64,000 nt of DNA from Ga0074130 sp964499485 (GTDB lineage: Bacteria > Pseudomonadota > Gammaproteobacteria > Burkholderiales > Rhodocyclaceae), in assembly GCA_964499485.1 (NCBI GenBank), contig CAZCLF010000002.1, forward strand, positions 1-64,000. The letters are read 5' to 3'. The position numbers and the translations under genes were made by a program. The number at the start of each line of letters is the position of its first letter. Within the stretch, counting starts at the first letter, position 1. This document shows positions 25,024 through 34,460 of this stretch, one piece after another. The notes beneath the pieces were generated by a model. The model did not search any database. It was not told where the DNA came from and was given only the letters and a program-made list of their open reading frames with translations.

Positions 25024-26557
25024 GGTTCAGGTTGACGCGGCTGGTCGCCAGATAGACATAGTCGCCGGCGCCGTCTAGTGCGACATTCAGTGGGTTCTTA
25101 TCGCCCAGCTTGCGTAGCTCTTCATCCGAACCCTTGAGCCAGCGTGCAGTTGAAACGTTGTAGGGTTCGAAGATTGCATCAACGCCGTACTCGTGCTCCA
25201 GACGGTGCTTGACCACATCAAACTGAAGTGTACCCACAGCGCCCAGGATCAAGTCATTTGAGCCTAGTGGCCGGAATAACTGAGTTGCGCCCTCCTCCGC
25301 TAACTGCTGCAAACCCTTCTGTAACTGCTTGAGCTTGAGGGGGTTACGCAGAATCGCGCGCTGGAAATACTCCGGCGCGAATGAGGGGATACCCGTAAAG
25401 CGGAGCTCTTCGCCTTCAGTAAAGGTTTCACCCAGACGGATCGAGCCGTGGTTAGGGATACCGATAATGTCGCCGGCGTAGGCTTCGTCTGTCGTGTTGC
25501 GGTCGCGGGCCATAAAGGTAATGGCGTTGTTCACTGCCATCAGCTTGCCGCCTGCGACCTGCTTAATCTTCATCCCCCGTTCAAAGCGGCCAGAGCACAC
25601 GCGCAGGAAAGCGATCCGATCGCGGTGCTTCGGGTCCATATTGGCTTGAATTTTAAAGACAAAGCCGGAGAACTTTTCTTCCACCGGAGCCACTTCACGG
25701 CTCTCCGTCGCACGCGCCAGCGGGCCGGGCGAGACATCAACAATCGCATCCAGCAGCGACTGCACGCCGAAGTTGTTGGCTGCAGAACCAAAGAACACCG
25801 GGCATTGCTTACCAGCAAGATAAGCCTCTAGGTCGAAGGTGTGCGACGCACCGCGTACCAGCTCAACATCCATACGAAGTTCATCGGCTTGGCTACCAAT
25901 CAGCTCATCCAGGCGAGGATTGTTGATGCCTTCGATAATTTCGGACGTACCCTTTTCGGCGTGCGGGTCGAAGAAGGCAATGGTGTCGTTATAGAGGTGA
26001 TACACCCCACGGAATAACTTACCCATACCAATCGGCCAGGTCATCGGCGCGCACTGAATGTTCAGCACCGACTCGATTTCATCGAGCAGATCGACCGGGT
26101 ACTTACCATCGCGGTCTAGCTTGTTGATGAAGGTGACAATCGGCGTGTCACGCAGGCGGCAGACGTTGAGCAGCTTGATCGTTTGCGCTTCCACACCATT
26201 GACCGAATCGATCACCATGACGGCAGAATCGACCGCGGTTAGCGTGCGGTAGGTGTCTTCAGAGAAGTCTTCGTGACCCGGCGTGTCGAGCAGATTCACC
26301 ATGCACTCGCGGTAGGGGAACTGCATCACCGAGGATGTGACCGAGATGCCGCGTTGTTTTTCCAGCTCCATCCAGTCGGACGTGGCGTGGCGGGATGCCT
26401 TGCGTGCACGCACTTCGCCGGCGACCTGAATCGCACCGCCGAACCACAGCAGTTTTTCGGTCAGCGTGGTCTTGCCCGCATCAGGGTGGGAAATAATCGC
26501 AAAGGTGCGACGGCGCTGGATTTCTTCAGTCAGTGTGCTCACGGCATGGGCTGCCAC
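24968..26557 (-). CDS. prfC: Peptide chain release factor 3
   Basis: The 529-residue translational GTPase has G1 as SHPDAGKTT, the G2 region around RGISVTSSVM, G3 as DTPGHEDFSEDTYR and G4 as NKLDRD. The EF-G-like domain 2 and a C-terminal domain follow. RF3 removes RF1 and RF2 from the ribosome after peptide release. The length matches the family. It is in a minus-strand block with the membrane-protein genes upstream but probably has its own promoter. Confidence 0.97.
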   Translation of the reverse strand: MAAHAVSTLTEEIQRRRTFAIISHPDAGKTTLTEKLLWFGGAIQVAGEVRARKASRHATSDWMELEKQRGISVTSSVMQFPYRECMVNLLDTPGHEDFSEDTYRTLTAVDSAVMVIDSVNGVEAQTIKLLNVCRLRDTPIVTFINKLDRDGKYPVDLLDEIESVLNIQCAPMTWPIGMGKLFRGVYHLYNDTIAFFDPHAEKGTSEIIEGINNPRLDELIGSQADELRMDVELVRGASHTFDLEAYLAGKQCPVFFGSAANNFGVQSLLDAIVDVSPGPLARATESREVAPVEEKFSGFVFKIQANMDPKHRDRIAFLRVCSGRFERGMKIKQVAGGKLMAVNNAITFMARDRNTTDEAYAGDIIGIPNHGSIRLGETFTEGEELRFTGIPSFAPEYFQRAILRNPLKLKQLQKGLQQLAEEGATQLFRPLGSNDLILGAVGTLQFDVVKHRLEHEYGVDAIFEPYNVSTARWLKGSDEELRKLGDKNPLNVALDGAGDYVYLATSRVNLNLTQERFPEIQFFETREVR

Positions 26558-26611
26558 GAGGGAGCGTGGCAGGTAAAAGCAAAGCCCATGATTATACCGG
26601 AGCCACCCGCC

Positions 26612-27226
26612 TCATCCTGCGCGAAGACATCTCAGTTGGCGGTCATGCCAACGCGTCAATAGCAACATCGTGCAGGAGGCACCTAGAAAGGCCAAGAACA
26701 TATCGGACTGCGTGTCCCATTGATCACCTTGTAATCCAAGAAATTCATCCGCCCCTTGCCCCATCAGCAACGCTGCTGCCCATTCGATGATCTCGTACCA
26801 GGCACTTATAGCCATTGCAACACAAATGGAGAGAAAGGCCATCATCTTGTGACCTTGAACATAGGTACCACGCCAAAAAATCTCGCGCGCAATCATCGCT
26901 GGAACAAGCCCCTGTGCAAAGTGGCCGATTTTGTCGTAAGGATTGCGTAGCGTTCCTAATACGTCCTGCAACCAAAAACCTAGTGGTACTCGCGCATATG
27001 TGTATTCACCACCGACAATCAGAATGACGCAATGCACAAAGATTAGCGAATAGAGCAAGCCTGTCAGTGGATATCGCTGCCAAGTTGAAATCAAAATCGG
27101 GATGCCAATGATCACTGGCATCACCTCCAACAACCATGTCAGCCGGTCATATGGTTGCATACCACTCAATAACAACAAACCAAGCAGAATCAAAACAGCC
27201 AATATCAAGCGAAGTGGGTAAGGCAT
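26612..27226 (-). CDS. YjdF-like DUF2238 membrane protein
   Basis: The 204-residue protein has about six membrane segments and the family's conserved acidic/aromatic motifs: NPYDKIGHFAQGLVPAMIARE, then WYEIIEWAAAL and QGDQWDTQSDM near the C-terminus. The function of DUF2238 proteins is not known. I chose ATG 27226 because it follows a TTGAGG site and starts the hydrophobic region; the longer frame adds an unlikely N-terminus. It starts 34 bp after the EamA transporter gene on the same strand. Confidence 0.85.
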   Translation of the reverse strand: MPYPLRLILAVLILLGLLLLSGMQPYDRLTWLLEVMPVIIGIPILISTWQRYPLTGLLYSLIFVHCVILIVGGEYTYARVPLGFWLQDVLGTLRNPYDKIGHFAQGLVPAMIAREIFWRGTYVQGHKMMAFLSICVAMAISAWYEIIEWAAALLMGQGADEFLGLQGDQWDTQSDMFLAFLGASCTMLLLTRWHDRQLRCLRAG

Positions 27227-27260
27227 ATAAACCTCAAAGGTTAGCTGCTTCCTATGGCAA

Positions 27261-28136
27261 TCAGCTACGGCGGGTAGCGCCAAGGACTGCGCCAAAGGTT
27301 ACCAATATCACTCCGCATATCGCCAACGGCGTCAGTGTCTCACCGAGTAGTGGAACCGCCGCAATCGCCGTGATACCAGGTACCAATGCAAGCATCAGAC
27401 TCGCTTTGTGGGGGCCAATGGTGTGATTAGCATAGTTGTAGAAAACACCAGCCATGGTCGCTGCAATAATCCCCTGATAGAAGCCTTGAAGGAGAATCGA
27501 CCCCAGCGGTGCGCCCCAAAGATGCTTGGGGAGAAAGAGTCCATAGACGGGCAAATAGATCAGACCCGACAGTCCGACCATCATGACAGTTGTCTCGATA
27601 GGTTTGAGTTGCCAGCGTCGCATCAAGAGGCCGGCGATCGCCCATGCAGTGGCGGCAGAAAGAAAACATAGATCGCCGATCCACTGACGACTACCCGCAT
27701 CGAGATGCGTAAAACTTTGCAGCCCAATCAACACAATCCCAGCCAACGCAATCGACAAGGAAAGCAAGGCACGCCCGCTTGGTCGCTGATTGAGTGCCAA
27801 CCATGCGATAAGCGCAGTGGCAAAAGGAATCCCGCCGTTGACCAACACACCCGCATGGGCAGCCGGCGCAAGGGAGAATCCGATATAGGCAAGCAAGGCG
27901 TAACCCATGCCACCAAAGCAGGCGACAACAAAATATTGAGTCAAGCGGCTACGGTTGATGTCGCGCATCGTGCGATAAAACAAAGGCGACAATACCAGTC
28001 CAGCCACACCGAAACGCAAGGCGGCGATATCAAAGGGCGTCAGCTCACTTCTGCCGCCAAGGCGCGACACGATGTTGAAGCCCGACCAGCAGCAGACAAC
28101 AATGAGAGCGGCAAGATAACCCCGGCGGAGGCTCAC
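27261..28136 (-). CDS. EamA/DMT-superfamily transporter
   Basis: The 291-residue protein has ten predicted membrane segments in two EamA repeats, the first running from the CCWSGFNIV segment and the second from LCFLSAATAWAIAGLLMRRW. Such proteins usually export amino acids or other small metabolites; the substrate cannot be told here. The start is GTG 28136 without a clear ribosome site, 12 bp from the upstream gene's stop, so translation may be coupled. Confidence 0.9.
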   Translation of the reverse strand: MSLRRGYLAALIVVCCWSGFNIVSRLGGRSELTPFDIAALRFGVAGLVLSPLFYRTMRDINRSRLTQYFVVACFGGMGYALLAYIGFSLAPAAHAGVLVNGGIPFATALIAWLALNQRPSGRALLSLSIALAGIVLIGLQSFTHLDAGSRQWIGDLCFLSAATAWAIAGLLMRRWQLKPIETTVMMVGLSGLIYLPVYGLFLPKHLWGAPLGSILLQGFYQGIIAATMAGVFYNYANHTIGPHKASLMLALVPGITAIAAVPLLGETLTPLAICGVILVTFGAVLGATRRS

Positions 28137-28148
28137 GCGATGTCGATG

Positions 28149-28508
28149 CTAGAACTTGGAAAACTGGATGCCCAGCTTGCGCTCAATGCTTTCGCCAAGG
28201 CGCGGACCGATGCCAGGCAGGAGTGATCGCAGATTACCGGGCATCTGACGCAGCCCCTCACGCATTTCCTTCAACAACTGTTGGCCGCTGGTATCGTCAA
28301 GCCCTGCTGCCAATGCCGCACGACAGCGCACCACCGACTCAACCAGCCCATCGGTCAGCATGTCGAGGCCATCGTCATAGGCTTCTCTAAGCAAGACAAT
28401 CAGCTGGTCATAGGTGATCAGCAAATCGCGCAGCTCAGCGGCCGCCTGTCGTGCCGGAATACCCCGCTTGGGAGGGCGCTTGAAAGGAAGAACGTTATTG
28501 CTTTCCAT
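28149..28508 (-). CDS. Conserved small helical protein
   Basis: The 119-residue soluble protein is mostly helical, with a basic N-terminus (PFKRPPKRGIPARQAA) and a Leu-rich middle (DLLITYDQLIVLLREAYDDG). I know no function. It is the first of a likely three-gene minus-strand unit with the EamA transporter and the DUF2238 protein. Confidence 0.7.
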   Translation of the reverse strand: MESNNVLPFKRPPKRGIPARQAAAELRDLLITYDQLIVLLREAYDDGLDMLTDGLVESVVRCRAALAAGLDDTSGQQLLKEMREGLRQMPGNLRSLLPGIGPRLGESIERKLGIQFSKF

Positions 28509-28547
28509 GGATCACAGACTCGCAGAATACTTATTGTTATTGCTATC

Positions 28548-29237
28548 TTAAGCCGCCACACCAAAAAGTGCGCCAACGCCTGCCGTAAGCGCCATGGCAA
28601 GCGCTCCCCAGAAAGTCACACGCAAGGCCGAGGCCAAAACGGGTGCGCCACCGGCGCGAGCCGCAACAATGCCGAGCAGCACAAGGAACAACAACGAACT
28701 GATGGCAAGGCCCCACATAAGCGCGGCAGGGGGTAGAACCAAGACCATCAATACCGGCAACAAAGCACCTGCAGCGAAGGCTGCCGCCGATGCGAGCGCA
28801 GCACTCACCGGCTGCGCAGCCAGCGTGTCGGAAATGCCAAGTTCGTCGCGCGCATGTGCAGTCAGCGCGTCATGGGCCATCAGCTGGGTGGCCACATTGG
28901 CGGCCAGTGCAGAATCAAGTCCGCGCGCAATGTAGATATCTCTAAGCTCGGCATGCTCCTGGCTGGGATTGTCAGCCAGCTCTGCGCGCTCGCGCGCAAG
29001 GTCAGCATTTTCGGTGTCAGCCTGCGAACTGACCGAAACATATTCGCCTGCAGCCATAGACATGGCTCCAGCCACTAGGCTAGCGACACCAGTAACGACA
29101 ATAGTGTGTGTCGCCGCACCTGTCGCTGCCACACCAAGAACCAAGCTGGCAGTTGAAACGATGCCGTCATTTGCGCCCAGCACAGCAGCACGCAGCCAGC
29201 CAGATCGGTGGGTTCGGTGTCGTTCGCTATGTCGCAT
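28548..29237 (-). CDS. VIT/CCC1-family iron or manganese transporter
   Basis: The 229-residue protein opens with the family signature (AAVLGANDGIVSTASLVLGV), then AGAMSMAAGEYVSVSSQADTE, a cytosolic helical domain of about 70 residues and three further membrane segments. Family members move Fe2+ or Mn2+ out of the cytosol. I place the start at ATG 29237; ATG 29258 seven codons earlier is equally possible, since neither has a clear ribosome site. It diverges from the OsmC gene across about 85 bp. Confidence 0.9.
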   Translation of the reverse strand: MRHSERHRTHRSGWLRAAVLGANDGIVSTASLVLGVAATGAATHTIVVTGVASLVAGAMSMAAGEYVSVSSQADTENADLARERAELADNPSQEHAELRDIYIARGLDSALAANVATQLMAHDALTAHARDELGISDTLAAQPVSAALASAAAFAAGALLPVLMVLVLPPAALMWGLAISSLLFLVLLGIVAARAGGAPVLASALRVTFWGALAMALTAGVGALFGVAA

Positions 29238-29322
29238 AGTCAATATCAGGGGTGGCATCCGGGGCGAGTCAGGCTATTATCAGCCTTGCTGTATCCCCAA
29301 CCACATAGTGAATAGAAAAATC

Positions 29323-29724
29323 ATGGCATCGACACTTGTAACCGCCTCAATAGGCAATGTTCCCTACACCGTCACACTGACTGATGGTGCCCACAAATGG
29401 CTAGGCGATGCTACAGCCGAACACGGTGGCGCCTATGCCGGTCCTACGCCACACAGCATTCTGCTGTCCTCACTGGGCACTTGTACAGCCGTGACACTAA
29501 CCATGTATGCTGGCCGTAAAACATGGCCCTTGGAAGGCGTAGAAGTCATTCTGGGGTACGCCAATGAAGCGCCGGGCACCACCACGATCACACGTGAAAT
29601 TCACGTCAAGGGTGCACAACTGGATGCAGAGCAACGCGAGCGCCTGCTTCAAATCGCTAACGCGTGCCCAATCCACAAGATCCTACTTGGCGAAATCAAG
29701 ATCGAGTCCACACTTGCCGCCTAA
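29323..29724 (+). CDS. OsmC-family protein
   Basis: The 133-residue protein has the OsmC/Ohr fold pattern: a central helix with Cys in SSLGTCTAVTL and a second Cys in NACPIHKIL. These are the peroxidatic and resolving positions used to reduce organic hydroperoxides with lipoyl or other thiol donors. Ohr and YhfA-type members cannot be told apart by eye. ATG 29323 begins right after a purine-rich stretch. It stands alone, convergent with the diguanylate cyclase gene. Confidence 0.9.
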   Translation: MASTLVTASIGNVPYTVTLTDGAHKWLGDATAEHGGAYAGPTPHSILLSSLGTCTAVTLTMYAGRKTWPLEGVEVILGYANEAPGTTTITREIHVKGAQLDAEQRERLLQIANACPIHKILLGEIKIESTLAA

Positions 29725-29751
29725 ACAGGCGAGAAGCCTGCGGCGATAGCC

Positions 29752-30882
29752 TCAGTCAGCGACGACGACACAGTTACGCCCAGCTGCCTTGGCCTGATAC
29801 ATGGCCTTGTCAGCCTGGGCGAGTAGTTCAGCCAGTGTGACGCTGTTATTGACCTGATCAAGGCAATACACACCGATACAAGCCGTCACCACGACACCGC
29901 TGCTGGCGGGCGTTGCAGCAATTGATTGACGCAAACGCTCTGCAATTACGACCGCGCCTTGGCGTGCGGTTTCCGGTAACAGCACCACAAACTCCTCGCC
30001 ACCATATCGAGCGAAAATATCTGAAGCACGTAGACACTGATCTGCGACCTGTTTGACATGCTGAAGCACAGAGTCACCCGCTTGATGGCCGTGGGTATCA
30101 TTGATTTGCTTAAACTTATCCAAATCAAGCACCATCACTGACAAGGGCTTGCCATTTCTCACGCTGCGCTGAAGTTCGCGCTCAGCAAGACTAATAAAAG
30201 TGCGACGGTTATAGGCTTCAGTGAGTGAGTCAATCATCGCCAGACGCGTTACCGTCTCACGCTGTTGAGATTCAATCAGCAAGATGAAACCAAACATAAA
30301 GGTAAAACGGAAAACAAAGAAGCTGAGGAACGTGAGGCTTTGCTCTGAGGTTTTCGCATCCACAAGGCATGGCGTAGGCCCACCTAAATAGAGGTCAATT
30401 CCGCGCAATATCAGCACCACGCCGCCAAGAAAGCCGCTGGCGCCGATCAAAAGGCGCAAAGGGTTGCGATACCCCCGTTGCCACAATGTGATTGCTGCAG
30501 CGACCAAGACCTGAACTGCGGCGATCAAATTCCCGCCCATTTGACGGGTAGCCGGATCTGCTGGTACAAAAATGATAAAAACTAAAGCCACACCTATGGG
30601 CCACCATGGCCAGCCGTAACGCCGCGTTACGCCGAAATGCATAGCCAGTGCCGTGACCATCATGCTGTAACTCACGCTCAGCGCGAGAAACCCAATCAAG
30701 GGCAAAGGACCGCCACAGTTGCCAAGCAACCCCCAACCGACCGCCTGAACGAACAGGCTTGCGATCCAAGTCCTCAAAACTGACGTCAGTCGCCCTCGAA
30801 ATGCGGCTAGCATCAGTGAGCCCACCAGCAAGTTGCCGATGATGAATACGATTAGCAGGGTACGGGTATCGAGACTTAACAC
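29752..30882 (-). CDS. Membrane-bound diguanylate cyclase
   Basis: About six N-terminal membrane segments (residues 1-205) are followed by a GGDEF domain. The active-site loop is GGEEF near residues 294-298, preceded by RASD at I-site spacing, so it should make c-di-GMP and be product-inhibited. The substrate segment DLDKFKQINDTHGHQAGD is intact. No separate sensory domain is recognisable in the membrane part. Confidence 0.94.
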   Translation of the reverse strand: MLSLDTRTLLIVFIIGNLLVGSLMLAAFRGRLTSVLRTWIASLFVQAVGWGLLGNCGGPLPLIGFLALSVSYSMMVTALAMHFGVTRRYGWPWWPIGVALVFIIFVPADPATRQMGGNLIAAVQVLVAAAITLWQRGYRNPLRLLIGASGFLGGVVLILRGIDLYLGGPTPCLVDAKTSEQSLTFLSFFVFRFTFMFGFILLIESQQRETVTRLAMIDSLTEAYNRRTFISLAERELQRSVRNGKPLSVMVLDLDKFKQINDTHGHQAGDSVLQHVKQVADQCLRASDIFARYGGEEFVVLLPETARQGAVVIAERLRQSIAATPASSGVVVTACIGVYCLDQVNNSVTLAELLAQADKAMYQAKAAGRNCVVVAD

Positions 30883-31032
30883 GTCAATGATGAAGTGGAA
30901 TGATGGCCGGTAAGCGGCAAGCGAACGTCAGGGTGAAAGGGCGAGAAACCGTAGGAAAATGAGAAAAATGGCAACTTGCGATTATAGCCCGCTGTCGTGC
31001 AGAGTTTATGACACTTCAGGTTTTTGAGGGCT

Positions 31033-31839
31033 TTACAGCACCTGCATCGTCCGCAACGAAACGATCATTCCGACTACAAGCACGAGTACACCGAAACTGC
31101 ATTGCAATACCCGCGTACTCAAACGTGTAATCCAAAGGCGCCCAAGTATCATGCCAATAACAGCGGCAAGCACGAATGGCAAAGCCATATCCACAGAGAC
31201 AGGTACGCCGTGATAACTGGCCAATAGCAAGCTGCCCGTTGCCACCATCGCCATTACTAACAACACGGTAGCAATCACTCCTCGCAGAGGAATATCCGTC
31301 AAGCGGCGCAACATAGGCACCATAAAAAAAGCCCCACCCACACCCAATAAACCCGTCAGAAAACCGGTTACTGCCCCTACTCCACCAATTAAACCGACGG
31401 TGAGCCAATTCCAAGATAACTTGCCGGTCTTCCAGTCCATGTGACACAAAGCGGCATTGTTCTCATCCGCAACGCGTGCGTCATAACGCAAACATCCCTG
31501 CAATTGGCGCACGCCGATATACAGCAAGATCAATGAAAACAAACCGCTGAGGGTTTTAGGGTGGAATTGCTGAGCGAGCTGAATCCCGAGCGATGAAAAA
31601 GGGAGGGCAACAATTGCCATCAAAATTGCCGCCTTATAACGCGCCAAGCCTTGCCGTAAGGCGCCAATTGCGCCAACACTGGCACTCAGCGCAACAGCCA
31701 GCATTGCCAAAGGTGCGGCTTCAGCGACGCCCCAATGCATGACGAGCATCAAACCCGGCACAGCCAACACACCGCCGCCCGCCCCAGTTAAGCCCATCAG
31801 GACACCAACAACCAACCCAAGTAGTGTCATGCCGACCAT
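31033..31839 (-). CDS. TauE/SafE-family permease
   Basis: The 268-residue protein has about eight membrane segments in two similar halves. Each half carries the family's glycine-rich motif (GLTGAGGGVLAVPGL near the N-terminus and GLLGVGGAFFMVPML in the second half). Members export or import sulfur-containing anions such as sulfite, sulfoacetate or taurine products. The substrate is not evident. Its start lies only four bases after the stop of the gene upstream, so the two are likely one unit. Confidence 0.92.
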   Translation of the reverse strand: MVGMTLLGLVVGVLMGLTGAGGGVLAVPGLMLVMHWGVAEAAPLAMLAVALSASVGAIGALRQGLARYKAAILMAIVALPFSSLGIQLAQQFHPKTLSGLFSLILLYIGVRQLQGCLRYDARVADENNAALCHMDWKTGKLSWNWLTVGLIGGVGAVTGFLTGLLGVGGAFFMVPMLRRLTDIPLRGVIATVLLVMAMVATGSLLLASYHGVPVSVDMALPFVLAAVIGMILGRLWITRLSTRVLQCSFGVLVLVVGMIVSLRTMQVL

Positions 31840-31842
31840 GGC

Positions 31843-32250
31843 TCAGGCGCCCTTGGCTTCCGGCTTTTCTTCACGTTGCTCAAACCAACGTAGCACCTCA
31901 CCACACGTTTTCTTTGTCTCCGCCTCGCCGGCGGCCTCGATCTTAGTTATCGATGTACTGATGGCTTTCTCGATTTTTTCTTCGATGCTGATCTGATCAC
32001 GCACAGCCTCGCTACGAATAAAGGCATCGCCCAAGCGCACAACAGACTCGTTGCGTACCTTCCACTTGCGCAACAAGGATGGATATTTCTCGGCGAAATC
32101 GGGTAATCGAGCAGCACAGATTCCCGCGAGTGCGCTCTTTTCAAGATAATCAAGATACAAGGCGCGATCTGCTTCAGCGGTTGTCACTTGTGCGTTGGCA
32201 CCTGAGGCCAGCAATATTGCGTGGAGTAAGAAGAGAAAAAGTTGCTTCAT
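31843..32250 (-). CDS. Secreted small helical protein
   Basis: The 135-residue protein starts at ATG 32250 with a signal peptide cleaved after ANA (about residue 20). The longer frame adds 29 unlikely residues. The mature part is charged and helical with two Cys (GICAAR and KKTCGEV), which could form a disulfide in the periplasm. I recognise no family. It is directly upstream of the TauE/SafE gene. Confidence 0.65.
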   Translation of the reverse strand: MKQLFLFLLHAILLASGANAQVTTAEADRALYLDYLEKSALAGICAARLPDFAEKYPSLLRKWKVRNESVVRLGDAFIRSEAVRDQISIEEKIEKAISTSITKIEAAGEAETKKTCGEVLRWFEQREEKPEAKGA

Positions 32251-32351
32251 GGGGCTCGTTACGGTCGATGCATTAGCGCACTGTAGGGGGCGCAGCAACA
32301 CAAAATAATTTGTGCGAGACTGCGACACATTCTTCACTGAGATTATCGCTC

Positions 32352-32723
32352 ATGCTTGAACGCTTCAAAGTTGTCTGGGCCCAATGGCGCCATCTAATTG
32401 TGCTGGGTAGTTTTTTGATTGCCTACATGATCGGTTTTCGTTACTGGTCTACTTATCAGGCTGACCAGCCGATCGTGGCCGACTACCAGCGGTATGTCAC
32501 TTATTTAGTTGAACACTCACCCAAGGCTCGCGCCTATGAGGAGACTTATTTCAAGGAACAGAATCGCCTGACCATTGCTTCGCGTCATTTCGAGCATGTC
32601 TGCGCAGTCATGACCGCACTTGCGATTGAGGACGGCTTTGTACTGGCGCACTATCCCGACTTTCCAGCGCAATGGTGCTTTGAGCGATCAGCCTTCTTCA
32701 GCGAATTCCTACAGCCGAAATAG
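32352..32723 (+). CDS. Small single-TM protein
   Basis: The 123-residue protein has one hydrophobic segment (residues 15-31, IVLGSFLIAYMIGF) after a short basic start, so the rest is probably periplasmic. It contains two Cys (EHVCAV and AQWCFE). I know no family. ATG 32352 is about 100 bp divergent from the secreted helical protein. Confidence 0.55.
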   Translation: MLERFKVVWAQWRHLIVLGSFLIAYMIGFRYWSTYQADQPIVADYQRYVTYLVEHSPKARAYEETYFKEQNRLTIASRHFEHVCAVMTALAIEDGFVLAHYPDFPAQWCFERSAFFSEFLQPK

Positions 32724-32729
32724 GCGGCC

Positions 32730-32924
32730 TTAAAGGTTTGCCATCATCTGACGCAAATCAGCGGCACGGGACTTTTCAGCTGGGGTATAGCCTGGGTAGT
32801 TGAGGATGAAATCTTTGGCTGCGCGAAGGGCAGCCATTAACTTAGCCTCGTTACGTTGCGGGGTAATGGCGGCTTCAATCGCCATTTCGTTTTTGCGAAT
32901 CAGTTTGAAATACGCCGTACTCAT
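32730..32924 (-). CDS. Small conserved-looking helical protein
   Basis: The 64-codon frame encodes a soluble helical peptide ending LRQMMANL and starts after a GGAAGAAACC site. The composition is protein-like and no gene overlaps it. It is probably a real small gene of unknown function. Confidence 0.55.
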   Translation of the reverse strand: MSTAYFKLIRKNEMAIEAAITPQRNEAKLMAALRAAKDFILNYPGYTPAEKSRAADLRQMMANL

Positions 32925-33128
32925 AGGTTTCTTCCTTTGCCCCGCGACCTAGGGCTTGGCAGATTGCAACAGGCGATCCGTGGCATCCACTATGCGCCCT
33001 CTAGAAACAGAGTCAAGCTGCAATAAAGTCTGAATAGAACCCAATTTAGGGCTGGATTCTGACGACGGCGATGTGCGAGACTAGGGGTCTGTTTTTAACT
33101 AATCACCGCTACCGCACGGAGAAGTCGC

Positions 33129-33791
33129 ATGTCGTTCAGCACCGATGCTTGGGCCTTGAACAGCGCCCGCTACGAAACCATTCGCACCATGCCGTTCAAC
33201 CAGGAGTTAGCCAATGGCACCCTGAGCCGCGAACGCTTCCAGCACTACATGATCCAGGATGCGCACTACCTCATTGCCTTTGGCCGTGCCCTTGCTGTGG
33301 CTGCTGCCAAGGCCGATGATGCCGATGGACTTGTGCAGTTCTCACATGCTGCAGAGGTCGCAGTGATTGTTGAGCGCAGCTTACACAGTGACTTTATGAC
33401 CCAGTTTGGGGTATCGCCAACCACCTTTGCCGCAACCCCACTCTCACCGGCATGTGATCATTACACCAGCTATTTAATCAGTACCGCCTGGAGTGCCTCC
33501 TACCCGGTGGCGCTGGCTGCCCTGCTCCCTTGCTTCTGGATTTACGCTGAAATCGGGCGCGACATTCATGCGCGTGCTGCAAAGCCCAATGCCTACCAAG
33601 CTTGGATCGACACGTACGCGGGTGAGGACTTTCATGCTGCCGTGCGCGGTGTGATTGACACCGTGGATCGTGTGGCGCTCACAGCGAGCCCGTCCACCAT
33701 CGCTGAAATGCACAAGGCCTTCACGCGCGCAACACAACTTGAATGGATTTTTTGGGACTCGGCATATCGGCTTGAACAATGGCCACTTTGA
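33129..33791 (+). CDS. tenA: TenA-family thiaminase II
   Basis: The 220-residue helical protein matches TenA: MPFNQELANGTLSRERFQHY, YMIQDAHYLIAF, then LLPCFWIYAEIG with the catalytic Cys of the TenA_C class and LEWIFWDSAY with the C-terminal Glu. TenA hydrolyses aminopyrimidine breakdown products of thiamine so that the pyrimidine can be salvaged. GGAGAAG precedes ATG 33129. I looked for a TPP riboswitch in 32925-33128 and saw none. Confidence 0.93.
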   Translation: MSFSTDAWALNSARYETIRTMPFNQELANGTLSRERFQHYMIQDAHYLIAFGRALAVAAAKADDADGLVQFSHAAEVAVIVERSLHSDFMTQFGVSPTTFAATPLSPACDHYTSYLISTAWSASYPVALAALLPCFWIYAEIGRDIHARAAKPNAYQAWIDTYAGEDFHAAVRGVIDTVDRVALTASPSTIAEMHKAFTRATQLEWIFWDSAYRLEQWPL

Positions 33792-33928
33792 GGCAAGGAC
33801 AGGGCAGATAAACGGCGCTATGTGCGTTTTCGCACAGACCGGAATGGATTACGCGGTCACACTCGGTCAGGATCACCGGTACAGCTCGCCGGCACCGATC
33901 CCTATCAAACCTAAAGGATGCGTATCCA

Positions 33929-34318
33929 ATGAAGAACCGCCACTATCGTAATGCCCTGAATCTTGTTCTGGCCGGTGCCATCGCCGCCGCTCTCCTAGGT
34001 TGCGGCAAGGAAGAAGTTGTCATTCCAGTCGTAGATGACAATGTCCTGACAGCAACCGTTAAAGATGCATTGGCAGCCGATCCGGAGCTGAAAGGCCTGA
34101 ACATCAAGGTCGCAGCGCATGCTGGCGTCGTTGAACTCAGTGGGATGATTGATAGCTACCCACAGATGGATCGTGCCATCAACACCACACGTAGCATTAC
34201 GGGTGTGAGAAGTGTTGACGATAAAACGGTGAAGCGTGAGTCAGCAGCGGCACCTGCCGCAGTAGAACCTACGCCTGCTGCAACACCGTCCACACCAGAA
34301 GCCCCAGCGGCGAAGTAA
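33929..34318 (+). CDS. BON-domain lipoprotein
   Basis: A lipoprotein signal with lipobox Cys25 (ALLGC) precedes a single BON domain (about residues 38-100: LTATVKDALAADPELKG, then VELSGMIDSYPQMDRAI). A Pro- and Ala-rich tail ends the protein. BON proteins bind phospholipid or help to keep the outer membrane intact. A bulged stem-loop follows the gene. Confidence 0.85.
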   Translation: MKNRHYRNALNLVLAGAIAAALLGCGKEEVVIPVVDDNVLTATVKDALAADPELKGLNIKVAAHAGVVELSGMIDSYPQMDRAINTTRSITGVRSVDDKTVKRESAAAPAAVEPTPAATPSTPEAPAAK

Positions 34319-34330
34319 AGCCCTATGCGT

Positions 34331-34355
34331 GACAGACCGCCTCACGGCGGCTGTC
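34331..34355 (+). terminator. Bulged stem-loop after BON gene
   Basis: GACAG-A-CCGCC pairs with GGCGGCTGTC around a TCAC loop, with one bulged A, 12 bases after the stop codon. Only a short T run follows. Confidence 0.5.
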
Positions 34356-34460
34356 GCGTTTCACGAAGACACCACTTGTGAGCAGGTCAGTCCGGTGTTA
34401 AGGTGAAACTACTCGGCATGAACACTCTGCCTCCTATGCGCCCTGCGGGGAAAGGCTTGC

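Noticed and set aside
32940..33128. Possible TPP riboswitch before tenA
   Set aside because: The conserved CTGAGA and ACCTGATC elements are not present.
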